Made by a program: the position numbers and the translations under genes. 64,000 nucleotides of DNA from assembly GCA_013396525.1 (NCBI GenBank), contig VWYX01000008.1, positions 2,485,455 to 2,549,454 of the forward strand, written 5' to 3'. This DNA comes from Chaetorhynchus papuensis (lineage: Eukaryota > Chordata > Aves > Passeriformes > Rhipiduridae). Position 1 is the stretch's first letter. Each line of letters starts with the position of its first letter. Under the pieces are notes generated by a model. The model was given only the letters and a program-made list of their open reading frames with translations, searched no databases and was not told the origin of the DNA. Positions 1-12,244 of the stretch are shown here, in pieces.

Positions 1-3000
1 ATTCACGATAAACATGTTTTTGGTCTCAAAAAACAGTTACTTTTAAGCTTACCTGTTCTAATAGAAAAGCTCAGTATGAGTTGGGAATATGCTAATTTAT
101 AACAAATTTCATGCTGTCATGTAAAATTTAGCATTCTGGTGCCAGCACTGAAAATTTCTGGGATGTAATTATTCCTTCAGTTCTACTTGGTAGTTTAAGG
201 AGAAGTTAGAGAAAGAAGATTATACTATCTACAAATTCAGAAGGTGGTTATGACTGTTCCTTTAGGATCTGTTACACTTCTGTAGTGCCTATTTCTTTTA
301 CGCTTGTTGTAATTTGGAAAGATTTTCTGGGCAAAAGTGAAAATATTTGTTTTAAACCACCTCTACTTCTAGCATTTAAACTGCCTAATACTCACAGAAA
401 CATGTTTTTAAATGTCACTGAAACTTATTACATTGTTTCTAGCCATTATATCTGTTCTGGTGAAGGCCAAGGTATCAAACAAGATAAAAAGTGGAACCTG
501 AACAGGCTCTTTTTTATTGTTCAAACTAAAAGAAAAAAAATAAGATACACAATGGAAAAAAAGGTGCCCGCTCTTAAATACCAAGCTTGTTTTCACAGAA
601 GGGCTTTATTTTAAACTAGTGCTGTTTCTTTGAAGCTTTGGAAGTAATGCAAGCAGTCTGAGGCTTAGGCAAGATGAAGCCCACACAAACCTGTTCAGCT
701 GGAGTTCAGACAGTGTCTGAAAGCTCTGTAAGGGCTAACAATTGGAAAGCAGTTTGAATCTAATGCTTGTTAAATTGAGAGCTAACTGGCATGTTTTTTA
801 AACAGAACACAGCCGATGCTGTGTTCTCTTTAAATGTGTTCACTGATGAGTAACTGAACATGTGTTTGGGTAGAAATTGAATCTGTGTAGGTATCTGACT
901 AATTGATCTGCAGATGCTAAAAGTAGTTAAGTGTTGAGTGCAGAGAGCACAGAGTCCATTTCTGCAGGAGGAAATGAGGTGGTTTCAGTACTGAGAAAAG
1001 TAATGCTTTTTCTGGTACTGCTTGCAATTAACTTTAATCACACCTTTGTGTGGAACGGTAATGAGGAACACGGTCTGAAAATCTGGTTCAAAGGGGAAAG
1101 CTGCCTTTGCTGTGCGCCAGTGTTACTAAAACTGCAGGAAGCTTTGAAGAGCTGGATGAGGGAAGTATTTTCTTGCTGGAGAAGCAGAAAATGTGTTGGG
1201 ATAAGGCAGGGTTGGAGGCTTAGATGAAGCAAAGAAGGGAAAAGTCACTCACTACAGCTAAGTTTGGAGGCAAGAGGGGGAGACTGTGGAAAACGACTGC
1301 AAATTGACAATAAAATCAAGACTGGTCCAGAGCCCAGGAAAGTCAATAGGAACTTTATAGAAACTGAACAAAGTGCCATGTACCTCCATCCCCTTTTTTT
1401 TTTTAATGGTTGTTTAAAGTGTGACAGGGACAGTAGGGCCATACATGGAATTAAAACTCAAGGTGTAACTTTGTGTTAGGCTTGTGTGGTTGAGCTATTT
1501 CTCATGTGCAGCTGTGGAAGTGAGCTGTGTCTGGGTGTTCCTCAGACACAGAAAGCAGCCACTGGCTGGGAGGCAGAGTTCATGCCCATGTAAGAAGAAT
1601 ACAAAAGCTGCAAAGATTTTTGAGGTGCTCTGACCCAAGGAGGCCACTCTTTCTGCGCTTGGATTTGAAGAAATTTTCAGAGCATTGTCATGGTAATAGA
1701 AATGTAAACAGTACAGATCTGAAAGCTCTTGCATCATAAAATGCAAAGTGCACAAACAAATTGTCACTAATTTTACTTTTCATGTTGTTCTGACATGTTG
1801 AAAAGCTCTTCCCAAACACTTCTAAATGCTCATGTAAATGCTCTTCTCTCATAAAACTGACTTTTATAATCTTGTATCTCCTGATCTTAGAACTCTTAGA
1901 AATACACAGCTTTTGCAGTATCAGACCCAATAAAAGCTGTGGGAATCCTGACTAGCACTAGCACAGCTGGTGAAATGAGTGTTAATGAAAAAACAGCTAC
2001 AAAAACTTGTCTGAAAACCCTTTCTCCTATGTCTCAATTCACTCCAAGAATTCAAGATGAACAGGACTGTACTGTCAGCTGCAGTTAACCTTTCTTATAT
2101 ACCAAAAAGAGTTGAAATTTGCATCAAGAAACTCATGGGAAGGAAGTTTTAAAGGAAGACTTAATTCTCCACCTGTGCAGATGTAATCCCAAAGCTCCTG
2201 CCCTGGGGTGGTGATGCTGGTGGGTGGGTGAGAGGACTGCTGAGTTTGTGCCACTGAGCAGGATCATTAAATAGCTGTGTCCCCATAGGTTAGAGGAGGG
2301 CTTGGAACAGGGGAGGTGTTCATCCACCTGCTGCCCTTGTTCCCTGTGCCAGCACCCTGAACCAGAAGCCCTGGAGGGAACCAAGGCAGAGCTGGTTTGG
2401 GCTGGGGCTGGGCACAAGGGCGAGGCAGCAGCAGCAGGGTGTGGTGGTGCTCAACAAGCCAGGGGGTGGTCAGGCTCTACTGGCAGCAGCTGGGGTGGCA
2501 CGTCTTGTCTGCACCCCTGTGATGCTCATCTGGGGTGTGCTGGGTGCACAGATGGAAAGAGAAGATCCCTCAACTGCTTTCCACTGGCAGCAGGTTCACG
2601 AGTCTTTCTTCAGCTGAGAGTATGGGAGGGAATTGCTTAGCTTAGCTACTGATTTTAGTGGATTTTCCTCCTTAAGCGGATTAGTCTGGCCCTTAGTGGT
2701 GTTTGTTTCTCCTTCCGTGGTTCTGAATTTAAGCAATGGAAATTACAAACAAAGTAATACTTTGTTACTTAACCACAGGGCATAATGTGCCTTACCATGA
2801 GATAGGAGAGCTGGCTTGCTCTTAGGGTGAGAAGAGACACACTTTACTTGTTAGGAATATGGCTGCTTAAATTGGTAAATGCACACAATTTTGGGGTGCT
2901 GCCTGCACAGAACTGCCTTCTTTTCCTGTAAGTCACTCCTCTCAGTATGGCAGAGAATGTGGTAATTTGAAAATTAATGTGCTTTTGACTAAACATATCT

Positions 3001-3784
3001 ACCGTCCTTGCTCTTTTACCTTCAAACACCTTTGTGTAGTAGCACACTGAAAGACCATTTCTGGCAATTATAGTTACATAGAATAAATCTGCTGAGGTTA
3101 AGGTATAAGACAATAAGAAACAGCAGTGAGGATATGCACTGTGTTCCTGCTGCATGCCCACTGAATGGGAAACATTCCAATGAGTATCCCTATTGATTCT
3201 TGGCTCCCAGCTCGGAGGAAAATTTTCTGAGATTGTGGTTTTGCAAAGTACCTGTTTGAAGAGATGGTTTCAAGATAAGAAAAATAAATTATTTTGAAGA
3301 GGAGGTATTTACTAAAACTGCTGTAAAAAGGAAGAAAGGAAAATGCTGGACTTTCCAGGAGAGTTGTGCAAGTCTCAGTTCTTCAGTTTATGCCTTTTGG
3401 CATCCATTATTCATGGGATGTCCTACATTCACCCTTCCTGCAAACTGCATTCACTCTTTCCTCTTTCCCTGTGCTGCATTCCAAATTTGACTTTTTTTTT
3501 TCCCCTAGGTACTGCCATAGCATATACAGTACATAAGCCTAGAAAAGCTTTAGAAATATAATTGACCTCTATGAATTGTTTACAGAAAGGCCCAAAACTT
3601 ACTTACTCCAAGCAAAGAGAAATGGGAAAGGACATAGGTGTGTTGCAGAGTGATTGAGGAAAACCTGATTAGTGTTTATTAATTTATTAGAATCCACCTT
3701 CACTGATGAGACACTGTCTGGACTGCTCAGATCTGTTCTCTCCCACACGTTCTCTGAGCTTGGAGAAATCACATCACTGTCATT
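1..3784. other. Non-coding unique sequence
   Basis: I see no gene here. Open frames are at most about 110 codons, begin at non-ATG codons in several cases, and overlap on both strands. The notable contents are the hairpin at 797-834 (listed separately) and a GC-richer patch at about 2180-2600 with GGTGG and CAGCAG runs but no recognisable repeat family. The last few hundred bases before 3785 may include a diverged 5' extension of the CR1 copy, but I could not align them with confidence. Confidence 0.7.
797..834. repeat. Short near-perfect inverted repeat (hairpin)
   Basis: Two 10-base arms, AGAACACAGC (804-813) and GCTGTGTTCT (818-827), are exact reverse complements around the 4-base loop CGAT. 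After one C/C mismatch (803 and 828) the pairing resumes with TTTAAA on both sides (797-802 and 829-834), giving 16 of 17 paired positions. The flanking bases do not extend the stem, so it is too short for a typical miRNA precursor. No open frame or repeat explains it. Confidence 0.8.
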
Positions 3785-4668
3785 CAGTGAGGAGAGGTGT
3801 CCCTCAGGGGTCTGCACTGGGACTGGGACCATCAGTGCCCCTGTCAATGACGTGATGGGACTGAATGCACCTGCAGTAAATTTGGACAAGCTCCAGCAGT
3901 GGGCTCCTGGGCACCTCATGAGATTCAACAAGGCCAAGTGCAAGGTCCTACACCTGGGTCAGGGCCATGCCTGGTTATCAGCATATGAACAGATGGAGAG
4001 CAGCCCTGCCCAGAAGAATTTGAGGGTGCTGGTGGAGGAGAGGCTGGACATGAGCTGGCAGTGTGCACTCACAGCCCGGAAAGTTCACTGTGCCCTGGGC
4101 TGCATTAAGAGAGGAGTGGCCAGCAGGGTGAGGGAGGGGATTCTGCTGCTCTTCTCTGCTCTGGTGAGACCCACCTGGAATGCTGCATCCAGCTCCTGGA
4201 TCCTCTGCATGGGAGAGATTTGATCTGTTGGAGTGGGTCTGGAGGAGGACCACGAAAATGATCAAAGGCATGGAGTGCCTCTCCTGTGAAGACAAGCTGT
4301 GAGAGTTGGGGCTGTTGAGTCTGGGAAGAACATTACTGCATCCTTTCAGTACCTAAACGGGCTTATAAGAAAGGTGGGGAGGGGTTTTTTAGTTGGACCT
4401 GTTGCAATAAGACAATGGGTAATGGCTTTGAACTAAACCAGGGTAGACTCAGGCTAGATACAAGGTATAATTTTTTTACAAGTGGTAAAACACTGGAATA
4501 GGTTGCTCAAAGAGGTGGTAGATGCCCCTGGGAACATTCAAGGTCAGGCTGGATGGGGCTTTGAGGAACAGGATCTAGTTCAAGGTGTCCCTGCTTGTTG
4601 CAGGGGATTTGGACTGGGTGATCTTTAAGGGTCACTTCCAACCTAAACTCTTTAATGCTTCTATTTCA
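3785..4668 (+). mobile_element. CR1 LINE, 5'-truncated, 3' end of ORF2 plus tail
   Basis: This is a decayed copy of CR1, the main non-LTR retrotransposon of birds. It matches the CR1 pattern from the 'GTCCCTCAGGGGTC' block of the reverse-transcriptase region (about 3799) through the MRFNKAKCKVLHLG-type block (about 3919-3960) and the LGCIKR and LVRPT blocks (about 4095-4175). It continues to the 3' tail, where CATTCAAGGTCAGGCTGG (about 4534) and CACTTCCAACCTAAACT (about 4633-4649) are typical of CR1 3' ends. The usual terminal ATTCTATG repeats are reduced to a degenerate TGCTTCTATTT. Truncation at the 5' end is normal for CR1. About 68 bases present in intact CR1 are missing at 3884/3885. The 5' boundary is uncertain by roughly 100 bases; family and strand are secure. 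Confidence 0.95.
3796..4223 (+). pseudogene. Broken CR1 ORF2 reverse-transcriptase remnant
   Basis: This is the coding remnant inside the CR1 copy. At 3796 the frame encodes the CR1-like GVPQGS segment. It then changes frame after a duplicated GGGACT-type stretch near 3815-3830. At 3878-3884 the codons leading into the F-A-D-D catalytic box are present (AAA TTT G), and the sequence jumps to the later D-x-L-x-x-W segment, so the catalytic aspartates are gone. From 3885 a single frame reads through the MRFNKAKCKVLHLG, SSPAQKNL and LGCIKR blocks. A missing base near 4170 (GAGACCCACC where CR1 has one more C) shifts the frame, and translation stops at 4223. The copy cannot encode a working enzyme. 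Confidence 0.85.
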
Positions 4669-7600
4669 TTTAAAGTGACCTGAAGAAGCAGCAGCCACTG
4701 AAACCATGGGTGTATGGTCTCTCTAACATAAATGCATTTTACTGGCTTCCCAGAGCATTGACAAAGGGTATGTCCTGTTTATTTAAGAACTAGATGAGCA
4801 TTTCTGGAAACAACTTTTTGGACTTGATGCTAAGAGTACAAACCCTTGGTTTATACTGCTTGACTGGCCCTGCCTCGTTGCCTGGAATGCACTCTCAAAC
4901 AGGAGAAGGTGCTGAGCTCAGCTGCTCCCAGCTCAGTGCTGTCTTTGGATAGAGGCACTGATGTGTGCATGCACATGGGCTCTGACAAAGAAAGGCAGAG
5001 ATCCTTGCAAATCTGGTGGATGCTCACTGTCACTAGCACTTCTGTTGCTGCCTCTAAGACCAGAAGTAGTTTGACACAGTTAGATATAATTTTTTTTAAA
5101 TTTTAACTTTCACCTTAAATGTCTCATGGCAGCCTGTGTCTACAGCAAATGCCTCTGTGCTACAAGTCATTTTGATGTCTATCACTAATGCTTTTTGAGG
5201 AATTTATCCTAATGCTCTGCATATTTTTTATTTTAGAGGTGTTCTCTGGAACAGTTAGCACACTCTGATTTGATAAAATGTAACACATGCTTTCTTCTGG
5301 CTGTTCTTCTGGCTGATTGTTCTTGTCACTCACTGCATGTTTGCAGTTTCTTCAAAGGCACAGCTCTCTGAAATCCGCCAGGCAGTGCCTGGAGCTCCTA
5401 GCTGCCGACTGCCAGCTTTCATCAGCACTGAGTGGAGAGAAAGCTGCCCTTTCCCAAATCACTTTACTTGCACTCATATTGCTTATATAATTTGTTTCTC
5501 TTAAGTGTTCATCTTTTTCCCTGGTGATCAGAGGACCAGAAACCTGCACTGCTCACTTCAGTTACTGTTCTGTGAACTATTGAGGGCTCCAGGTCTGAAC
5601 ACACAACAACCACCAAAGATTTCCTTTTTCTTCCTTGCCTTTCTCTTTCACATGGCTGTGCTCATAGGGTTAGATAATCCCTTTAGTTTAAAGAGAAAGG
5701 AGATTTAGGTATATTCTCCCTAATCTAAATACAGTGATGCTTATGGGTGTCTGCAGTTCAGTGGTCTCTACAATTTTAATCCAGATTTGTGTATGCTGGA
5801 GTTATATTTTTCCCACCTAAAAACCCCATAAGCTACCCCTGCTGAACCCCCTCCCGCCACCTCCCATTCCTCCATTACTCCCAAAAATCCCAAACACTTC
5901 TCTTTCCACGATAGCCTTTCCCCCCATAGCTTAATAGCACTCTAATTATCATCCTGTGAGAGGAAGATTCCCTCAAAGCCCTCATGCTGTGTGGGCATTC
6001 AGGTTATCTGAGCATAACAGAACCAGTTCTTTTAAAGAAGCGGTGTGGAGTCCAGGCAAGAAGGCAGCAGTGAGCAGGCTCCGACCACAAGGTCAGGATT
6101 TGTCCCATTCACAATTGTCATCCAGTTAATTATAAGTGAGAAATTATTTTAATTTTACCCCCATAATTCAGGCCCTACAACTTTACCTGTGTTAATTTGA
6201 AGGATTTGTGTGCTTAGTTAGGAAATGTTTTTGTGTCTGGTGGGAAGCTTGTAAGAATTGTTCCCAGAGAACAACTTCCTTATTTTGTGTATGGCTTTTC
6301 CTATATGTTTTGGGAACTGTGGTGGAGTAGTTTTTGTGTTAGAGGTGTCACCTTCTCCACTTACCTATAACATCCTATTTCTTTTTGAGTGGATCCCAGA
6401 TCTGATCGATGGGTGAGCCTGCTTCTGATGCCAACAGCACCCTATTTACCATTGCTTTTCAGATAATCTCACAAGTTTAGCCAAGCACTGTGGAAAAAAT
6501 GAGGCATATAAAGTGAGAGAAAAAGAAACTAAATGTAATTAGTGAGAATGTATATTTGGGCATGGATTTGTCAAAGGGATCTGAGGGTGTGGGGGTAGTT
6601 CTGTGTGAAGGCAGCAGTGCACAACCTTCCTGCTTCAGCCTAGCAGCTGGGGCTGAGATGGATGGTTATCCTCATAGGGGTTAGAGGTTGATTCTGTTCA
6701 AAACTCCTTATCTTTGTTATCAGTGCTACAAGGACACAGCAATATCTTTATCTTTCTACCAAACCTTCCTGGAACATTGCAAATGGCTGTCTCCTTGTCA
6801 AGTATCAAAGCCAGAGTCAGCCCAAGAAAATCCATCAGAAACCCAAAGCACAGTGGATTTCTATATAAAGCCCGTCAAAAGTTGCCATCAAAGTGCAAGG
6901 AGGTCATTTAAACTTATATTGCTTTTCTTTTCTGTGGTATGCATACTTAGCTGCTTTTAATTTACCGTGCCCTCTTCCTTATTTTTGCTGTTTTTTAACT
7001 CCCACACAGGTTTTTATGATTTGATAAAGAACAGACTGTTCTTACTGGAAGTGGAAAAAACAAGCTTCTTTTACTGGAAAAGGGGGGTAAAAGAAGGTCT
7101 ACACCTCCCTTCCCAAAAGGGAAGCAATAAAGTTCTAAAAAGGTGGAGTGGCAAGTGCCTATACTGGGAATGCTTGACCAAGATTTCAAGAAGAAAGAAG
7201 ATGCAAAATTATTGAACTACTGATTGCAGTTCTAAAACCACAAACCCGTGGAAAATAGCTGCTACTTGTTATCCAAATTGTATGTCTGTTCATTTTAATG
7301 TGTCCTTTTCGGGAGAAGTTGCAATTCTTCATTTTTACACAAGCAAATATACATATTTGTGAAGGAAAATGACCTGGACACTGTGGTATAGCTAGTTTCC
7401 TAAAAACCCCTTTTGGTTCATTTTAACCAGAGGTTTCTGTAGTAACTAATATGTCACTTGTCATGCAAAAGAAAATCAGTTTGGGCAAGAGACAAGATGG
7501 TTATTTTTATGTTCATGACAACAGGGAAAAGGGGTGAGTGGAAAGACAGAATCAAGACTTGATACAGGAGCAGGAGGACTTCACCATCCTGAATTTCAGA

Positions 7601-7942
7601 ACATGACAGTGACAAAATAATTCTATGTTAGTAAAAGCAAAGTAATGAACATGAGGAAGAAATTTTCCCCTAACTGAATGTGCACAGTGATGTGCTTGGA
7701 ATGATAAACTGCCTTTCAGCAAAGAGATTGTGAATGGTGTTTTTAGTCAGGAAAAGAATTTGAAGGCCAAATGAAATAATGGAGAAGGTCTGAACAAAAA
7801 TAACTTTGAAGGCAGTGTCAGCAATATAATCATGTGCTATGTAGAATGTGTTTTGAAGGCCAAAAATACAGATGATTTGAAAAGGCCATGGAAGTCAGAT
7901 CCATGAAGGGTTCTTAAGGAGAGGATGGCAATGCAGTCTCCT
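4669..7942. other. Non-coding sequence between CR1 and first LTR
   Basis: No gene is recognisable. It contains an exact 12-base tandem duplication, TTCTTCTGGCTG, at 5292-5315. About 5805-5930 is a strongly C-rich, G-poor stretch with several CCCC and CCTCCC runs. The rest is ordinary AT-rich unique DNA. Two overlapping frames of 82-90 codons at 6688-7215 show no domain and no codon pattern that sets them apart. Confidence 0.65.
5805..5930. repeat. C-rich, G-poor low-complexity tract
   Basis: The plus strand is rich in C, A and T with very few G over about 125 bases, including CCCCCTCCCGCCACCTCCC (about 5849-5867) and a later CCCCCC run. The complementary strand is therefore G-rich with several GGG tracts, which could allow a G-quadruplex or a protein-binding polypurine strand. 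This is strand skew only; no repeat family is recognised. Confidence 0.5.
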
Positions 7943-8504
7943 TGTGCTGGTTTTGGCTGGGGAAGGGTTTTCTTCAAAGTAGGTGGTATGGAGCTGTATT
8001 TTGGATTAGTGCTGAAAAAAACAGTGTTGGTACAAAAGATGTTTTTGTTCCTGCTGAGCAGTGCTTACACAGAGCCAGGGCCTTTTCTGCTCCCCACCCC
8101 ACTGCACCAGTGAGCAGCCTGGGGGTGCACAGGGAGCTGGGAGGGACAGAGCCAGGACAGCTGACCCCAACTGACCACAGGGATATTCCAGATCATATGG
8201 CACCTTGCTCACTGTGTACAGCTGGGGAAAAAGGAGCAGAGGGTTGCTGGGAGTGATGTTTCTCTTCCCAAGTAATCGCTACAGGTAATGGAGTCCTGGA
8301 GATGACTGCTGATGGGAAGCAGTGAATGAATTCTTTGTTTTGCTTTGCTTATGTGTACTGGCTTTTGCTTTACAGGTTAAAGTGTCTTTATCTCAACCCA
8401 TGAATTTTCCTTTTACTCTTCTGATTCTCTCCCCATCCCATTGATGGAGGACTGAGTGAGAAGCTGTGTGGTACTTAGATGCCAGCTGGGGTTAATCCAG
8501 CTGA
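7943..8504 (+). mobile_element. Solo LTR of an avian endogenous retrovirus
   Basis: The element starts TGTGCTGGTTTTGGCTGGGG. Landmarks of a common avian retroviral LTR then follow in order: GTAGGTGGTATGGAGCTG (about 7979), TGCTGAGCAGTGCTTACACA (about 8053), GACAGCTGACCCCAACTGAC (about 8155), TCTTCCCAAGTAA (about 8262), CAGTGAATGAATTC (about 8320), TTTTGCTTTGCTT (about 8338), TCTTTATCTCAACCCATGA (about 8385) and GATTCTCTCCCCATCCCA (about 8423). It ends near CCAGCTGGGGTTAATCCA. No gag, pol or env sequence flanks it, so it is a solo LTR left by recombination. The TATA region (about 8210) and polyadenylation signal are degraded. I see no clear target-site duplication, and the 3' end is uncertain by a few bases. 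Confidence 0.9.
8376..8381 (+). promoter_or_regulatory. Degraded LTR polyadenylation signal
   Basis: The position that holds ATTAAA in related LTRs, just before TGTCTTTATCTCAACCC, reads GTTAAA here. The first base of the hexamer is changed, so this LTR has probably lost efficient 3' end formation. This rests on my recollection of the family pattern and on the intact ATTAAA in the second LTR at 19644-19649. Confidence 0.5.
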
Positions 8505-11500
8505 ACTCTGCTCCCAAGTTTTCCCAGACAAGGTCTGATGGGAATGTAGATTGTAGACCAGTAGGTATAAAGCTACTTCAAACATGTGTTGGAGTTTAGT
8601 ACTTAACAGACACTCCAGTTTGTTACAAGTGACTGTAAAAGGTTAAGAGCCTCTTCTGTTTGCAAAAAAAAGAGCCAAACTCAACTTCTTCATGGAGGGC
8701 ATACCTGGGAAACCTTAAATACTCTGTGTGTTTTCACAAGCTGAAATGTAAAAGCTCTTTGGGAAGATCAGTGCAACAAAGGAAGGACAAATCCTCAACA
8801 TAACTGATTAACCTGGAGCTTTGTTATGACAACTGTGTGTGTACCTTTTCCATGCCATAAAACCAAGTGAGGGAAGGGCTGTTTTCAGTTTCAAATGACA
8901 CAGAGTAGCAGGCTCTTACCTTATTTCTGTGCGGGACAATAGTGAGAATGTAGAACTTTCCCTATCAGGCTAGAGTGATTTTTAAATTGTTCTCATTCAT
9001 CACCACTGATGATGTCAGTAGCAGGAGTGGAAATAAGCTTAGAGCCCCAATTCTTCACCTGTGATAAGGCACAATACTGGAAAAGAATGGTGTTTCTGGT
9101 ATATGAAGGTGTTATGAGGAAAGTCTTTGAGGTTTAACCCAAAAGTGAGGGGAAATTTGGGCAAAGGTAGCAAAAGAGAGTGCAATCAAAAAATGGCCAA
9201 TAGTCTGTTAACAGAAGGGCCTGAGTAGATCTTTTGAAGGTGTTCCCATAGTAGGAAGAAAATGGTTTTCTAACTCAATACTCCTTTTCCTTGGAAGTGA
9301 ACATTTTAACTAAAGTCACTGAGACCATGAAAGATATCATGGGTAAAGAGCCTCACAGTTTAAAAGGTCAGAGCTGAAGAACTGAGGAAACTCATTTCAG
9401 GAGAAACTTTCTTCAGTCTCTGACATTTTGACGCAAAAAGTTAACAGATCTTTCTGGACAAGAATGAATTGCATGAAAGTTCCATGAATCCCAAGAAAAA
9501 TGGAGATTTGGAGGGAACAGATTTTAGTAAGAGATTAAGTGAAACAACTGAGGGGTTATTTATGAATGATGAATATTCTTTTCAAGGAGTAAAAAAGATT
9601 CTACATTACTGTGGTAGCATTAATAGAAAATGGCTTGCTGAGTGACAGAGAGATATTGTCAGCAGAAGAATAGGGAAGTGATTTACTGACTTTCTTTAGT
9701 CATAAAATTTTCTCTTTTGTTCTGTCAAATGTCAGTAGAAAATATCTTTTACAGTATGGTCAGTTAAAAAAAAATTGATCAGTGTGATGATAAAATAGAA
9801 GGGTTTCTTCCCTGCAATTGGATTATTTCTCAAAGCTTTAACTTGCTTCAAATGCAGGATGATGTTTTATTGTCATCTGTGCTTCCCCCATCTCAGGCTT
9901 TGTAGCCCAGAGTTCAAGGCTGTCTGAACCTCCTGAGCAGTGTGATATAAAGGTTTTCTAAGTACAAATTCCCACCTGAATTGCAGCATCCTGTTTGATG
10001 GGCAAAATGTCCACTCTGATTCTAAATATATTCTTTGGTGTAGAAATGACCACAGATGACTAATTTTGGGTGAACAGTTGCAACATCTTTTTTGTTGGTG
10101 GAAATAAAAATGTACTTTTATTTTTAGCCTGAATACATCGTCCTGGCAGTGAAACAGCCTGAGAACATGGACTGGACATTGAGTCTTGGCTCTTCCTGGT
10201 CATGCAAGAAAGTTCCCCTTTTAGAATAATTCCTTCAGCTCTCTGTTCCTCATTCATTCCTCTAATGTCAGGTTGATAATACCAATGCCCTTCCTGCCTG
10301 TTCCTTTGCAAAGCAACATGAAAAATATCACTCTGTGTAACCAGCTCACTGCCATTACCTACTGCTGACAGAGGATGGCTGACTCTTCCTTTTGAAATGA
10401 AAATTGGGTGGTGAAACCTGTCCTTACCTTTCTGCCTGCACTGGGCCTGGCATATAACTGCAGTGGGGAGTCCAAGCCCTGTCCAAATAACCAAAATACA
10501 GAAATAGACTGCTTGTAGGCTGTGTCAGCATAGAGAGAATGGTGTTCTTCATAGTCTGGTCGTGGGTCTAAGCAGGTCATTGTCAAATCGTGGTCGGGTT
10601 TAGTGGGATTTGCTGCCTCGCTGCTACAAAGCACAGAAAGGACTCTGTTGGCTTTGTGCCTTCAGAGGCAAGAGAGTTATTTAATTAGCAAGGCAGAGTG
10701 TAGAAAATGGAGTTAAGAATTTGTGTGTGTTGGGCATTTGGGAAATCAGGAATCCGGTCATCTTAAGAGATACTCAGAATTTTCTTAACAACAGAAAATG
10801 TAGAATTTTTTTCATGGAATAAAGTTTCTTTGGAGATACCTGAAGATCAAAAAATTCTAAAAATACAAGGTTTATCATAGTGCCACTGCATAATAAAAGA
10901 TACTGTGCTTTTCAACATCATATTCGTCCTGTGATGTGAGAAGAGGAAAAACATTATTGCACAACTGTAATGAAATATTTCAAATAATTTTGGAGGGATT
11001 TCAGAGTCTTCTCCTGTACAGTGGTTTTACCTATTTGTTCTGAGAAAGAGGAAAGGAAACCTTCGCCAAAACTAAACTTTTCTGCTGGAAAGTTTATCTA
11101 ACTCTTTATCTCCACATGTTTGACTAGGGCAGAAGTCATGATTCCCTGTCTGAATCATCTCCTTCTGGTGGACAAAATTCTAAATAATATCTTGCATTTT
11201 AATGGCTATAAACTGCAGAGCTGTCAAATCTCTTCCTCTCTAATCTTATCTGGCAATTTTTTAGAAGCTGTTTAACCCTGCAACCCCTTCTGTTGTCCTT
11301 ATGTTTTCCCTTACTTCAGGGAGAAAGGGTTTTGAAAAGTCGGTGACCCATTGTGCCAACAGGTTGCTGACTTGCATTAAAATAAGATTGAAATTTTGTC
11401 TTAATTTAAAAATCCTAAGAATCTTGCTGATGTTTTGATTACACTGAGCAACATCTTCAACATTTGTGAAATTTGTTGAAGATAGTAAAACCATACAGAG

Positions 11501-12244
11501 AGGAGTTTGTTTTATTAAAAGTGCCCTGTCTTAGAAAACCACCCTGCATTCTTGTACAGCCAGTAATGCTGCCAGCTAGAAGCCCTAAAAGTGATATATT
11601 CTGCTGCTTCTTGCCAAAAGAACATCCTGCAACACAGCATAAGGTTACAGCTCATCTAGCTGAACATATACCTGGAGCACCGAGAAGTTGATGATGACCA
11701 AAATTTTGTCTGTAATTAGAAGAGCTTAAATCTTCCTCTGTGTTTTACAGTTGATATTTACTCTGCTCCAGCAATAAATTCTAATTTCTACATTTGAGTA
11801 GTGTAGAATTAAATTTTCTAATTTCATATAGTTTGGGATTCTGGAGAAGCATTGGGATAAGATTTTAATAGAAAAACCTGAACTGTGGTGACTGCATGTC
11901 TTTTCCTGGACAGCTAATATTGCATTAAACTCTCTCAAATTTGCTTCCTTTGAATTTTCCCTCTTGCTTGAACTGAACACCCTGCATCTGCTCAGATTGC
12001 AGACCCAGGCTGAAGCCTTTTAGCTGCTTGCCATATGATTATTGTCACTAGCTGTGTATGAAGAATGAGAGGGAGAGAGCTGTAGGCAAGGTCTTGGTGG
12101 AACAGCTGACATTTGTCACTCTAAGGGATATGAAGTTGCTTTCTAGGTGACAGCTGAATGTAAATTATTATTTTATCCTTTTTTTTTCCTTGCATTGGAA
12201 GTGGTGCAGGGATTATGAGAGGACCAACACATGGCTGTCAGAAC
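8505..12244. other. Non-coding sequence between LTR and second CR1
   Basis: I see no gene or repeat family. The longest frame, 10060-10494 on the minus strand (144 codons), starts at a TTG codon, has no recognisable domain and overlaps a second minus-strand frame at 10359-10634 in another phase. The rest is AT-rich unique sequence. Confidence 0.65.

Noticed and set aside
3672..4223. 183-codon plus frame as a gene
   Set aside because: It is CR1 reverse-transcriptase debris read across frame changes and an internal deletion.
10060..10634. Minus-strand frames of 144 and 91 codons that overlap
   Set aside because: The longer frame starts at a TTG codon, the two frames are in different phases, and neither has a recognisable domain or splice signals that join them.
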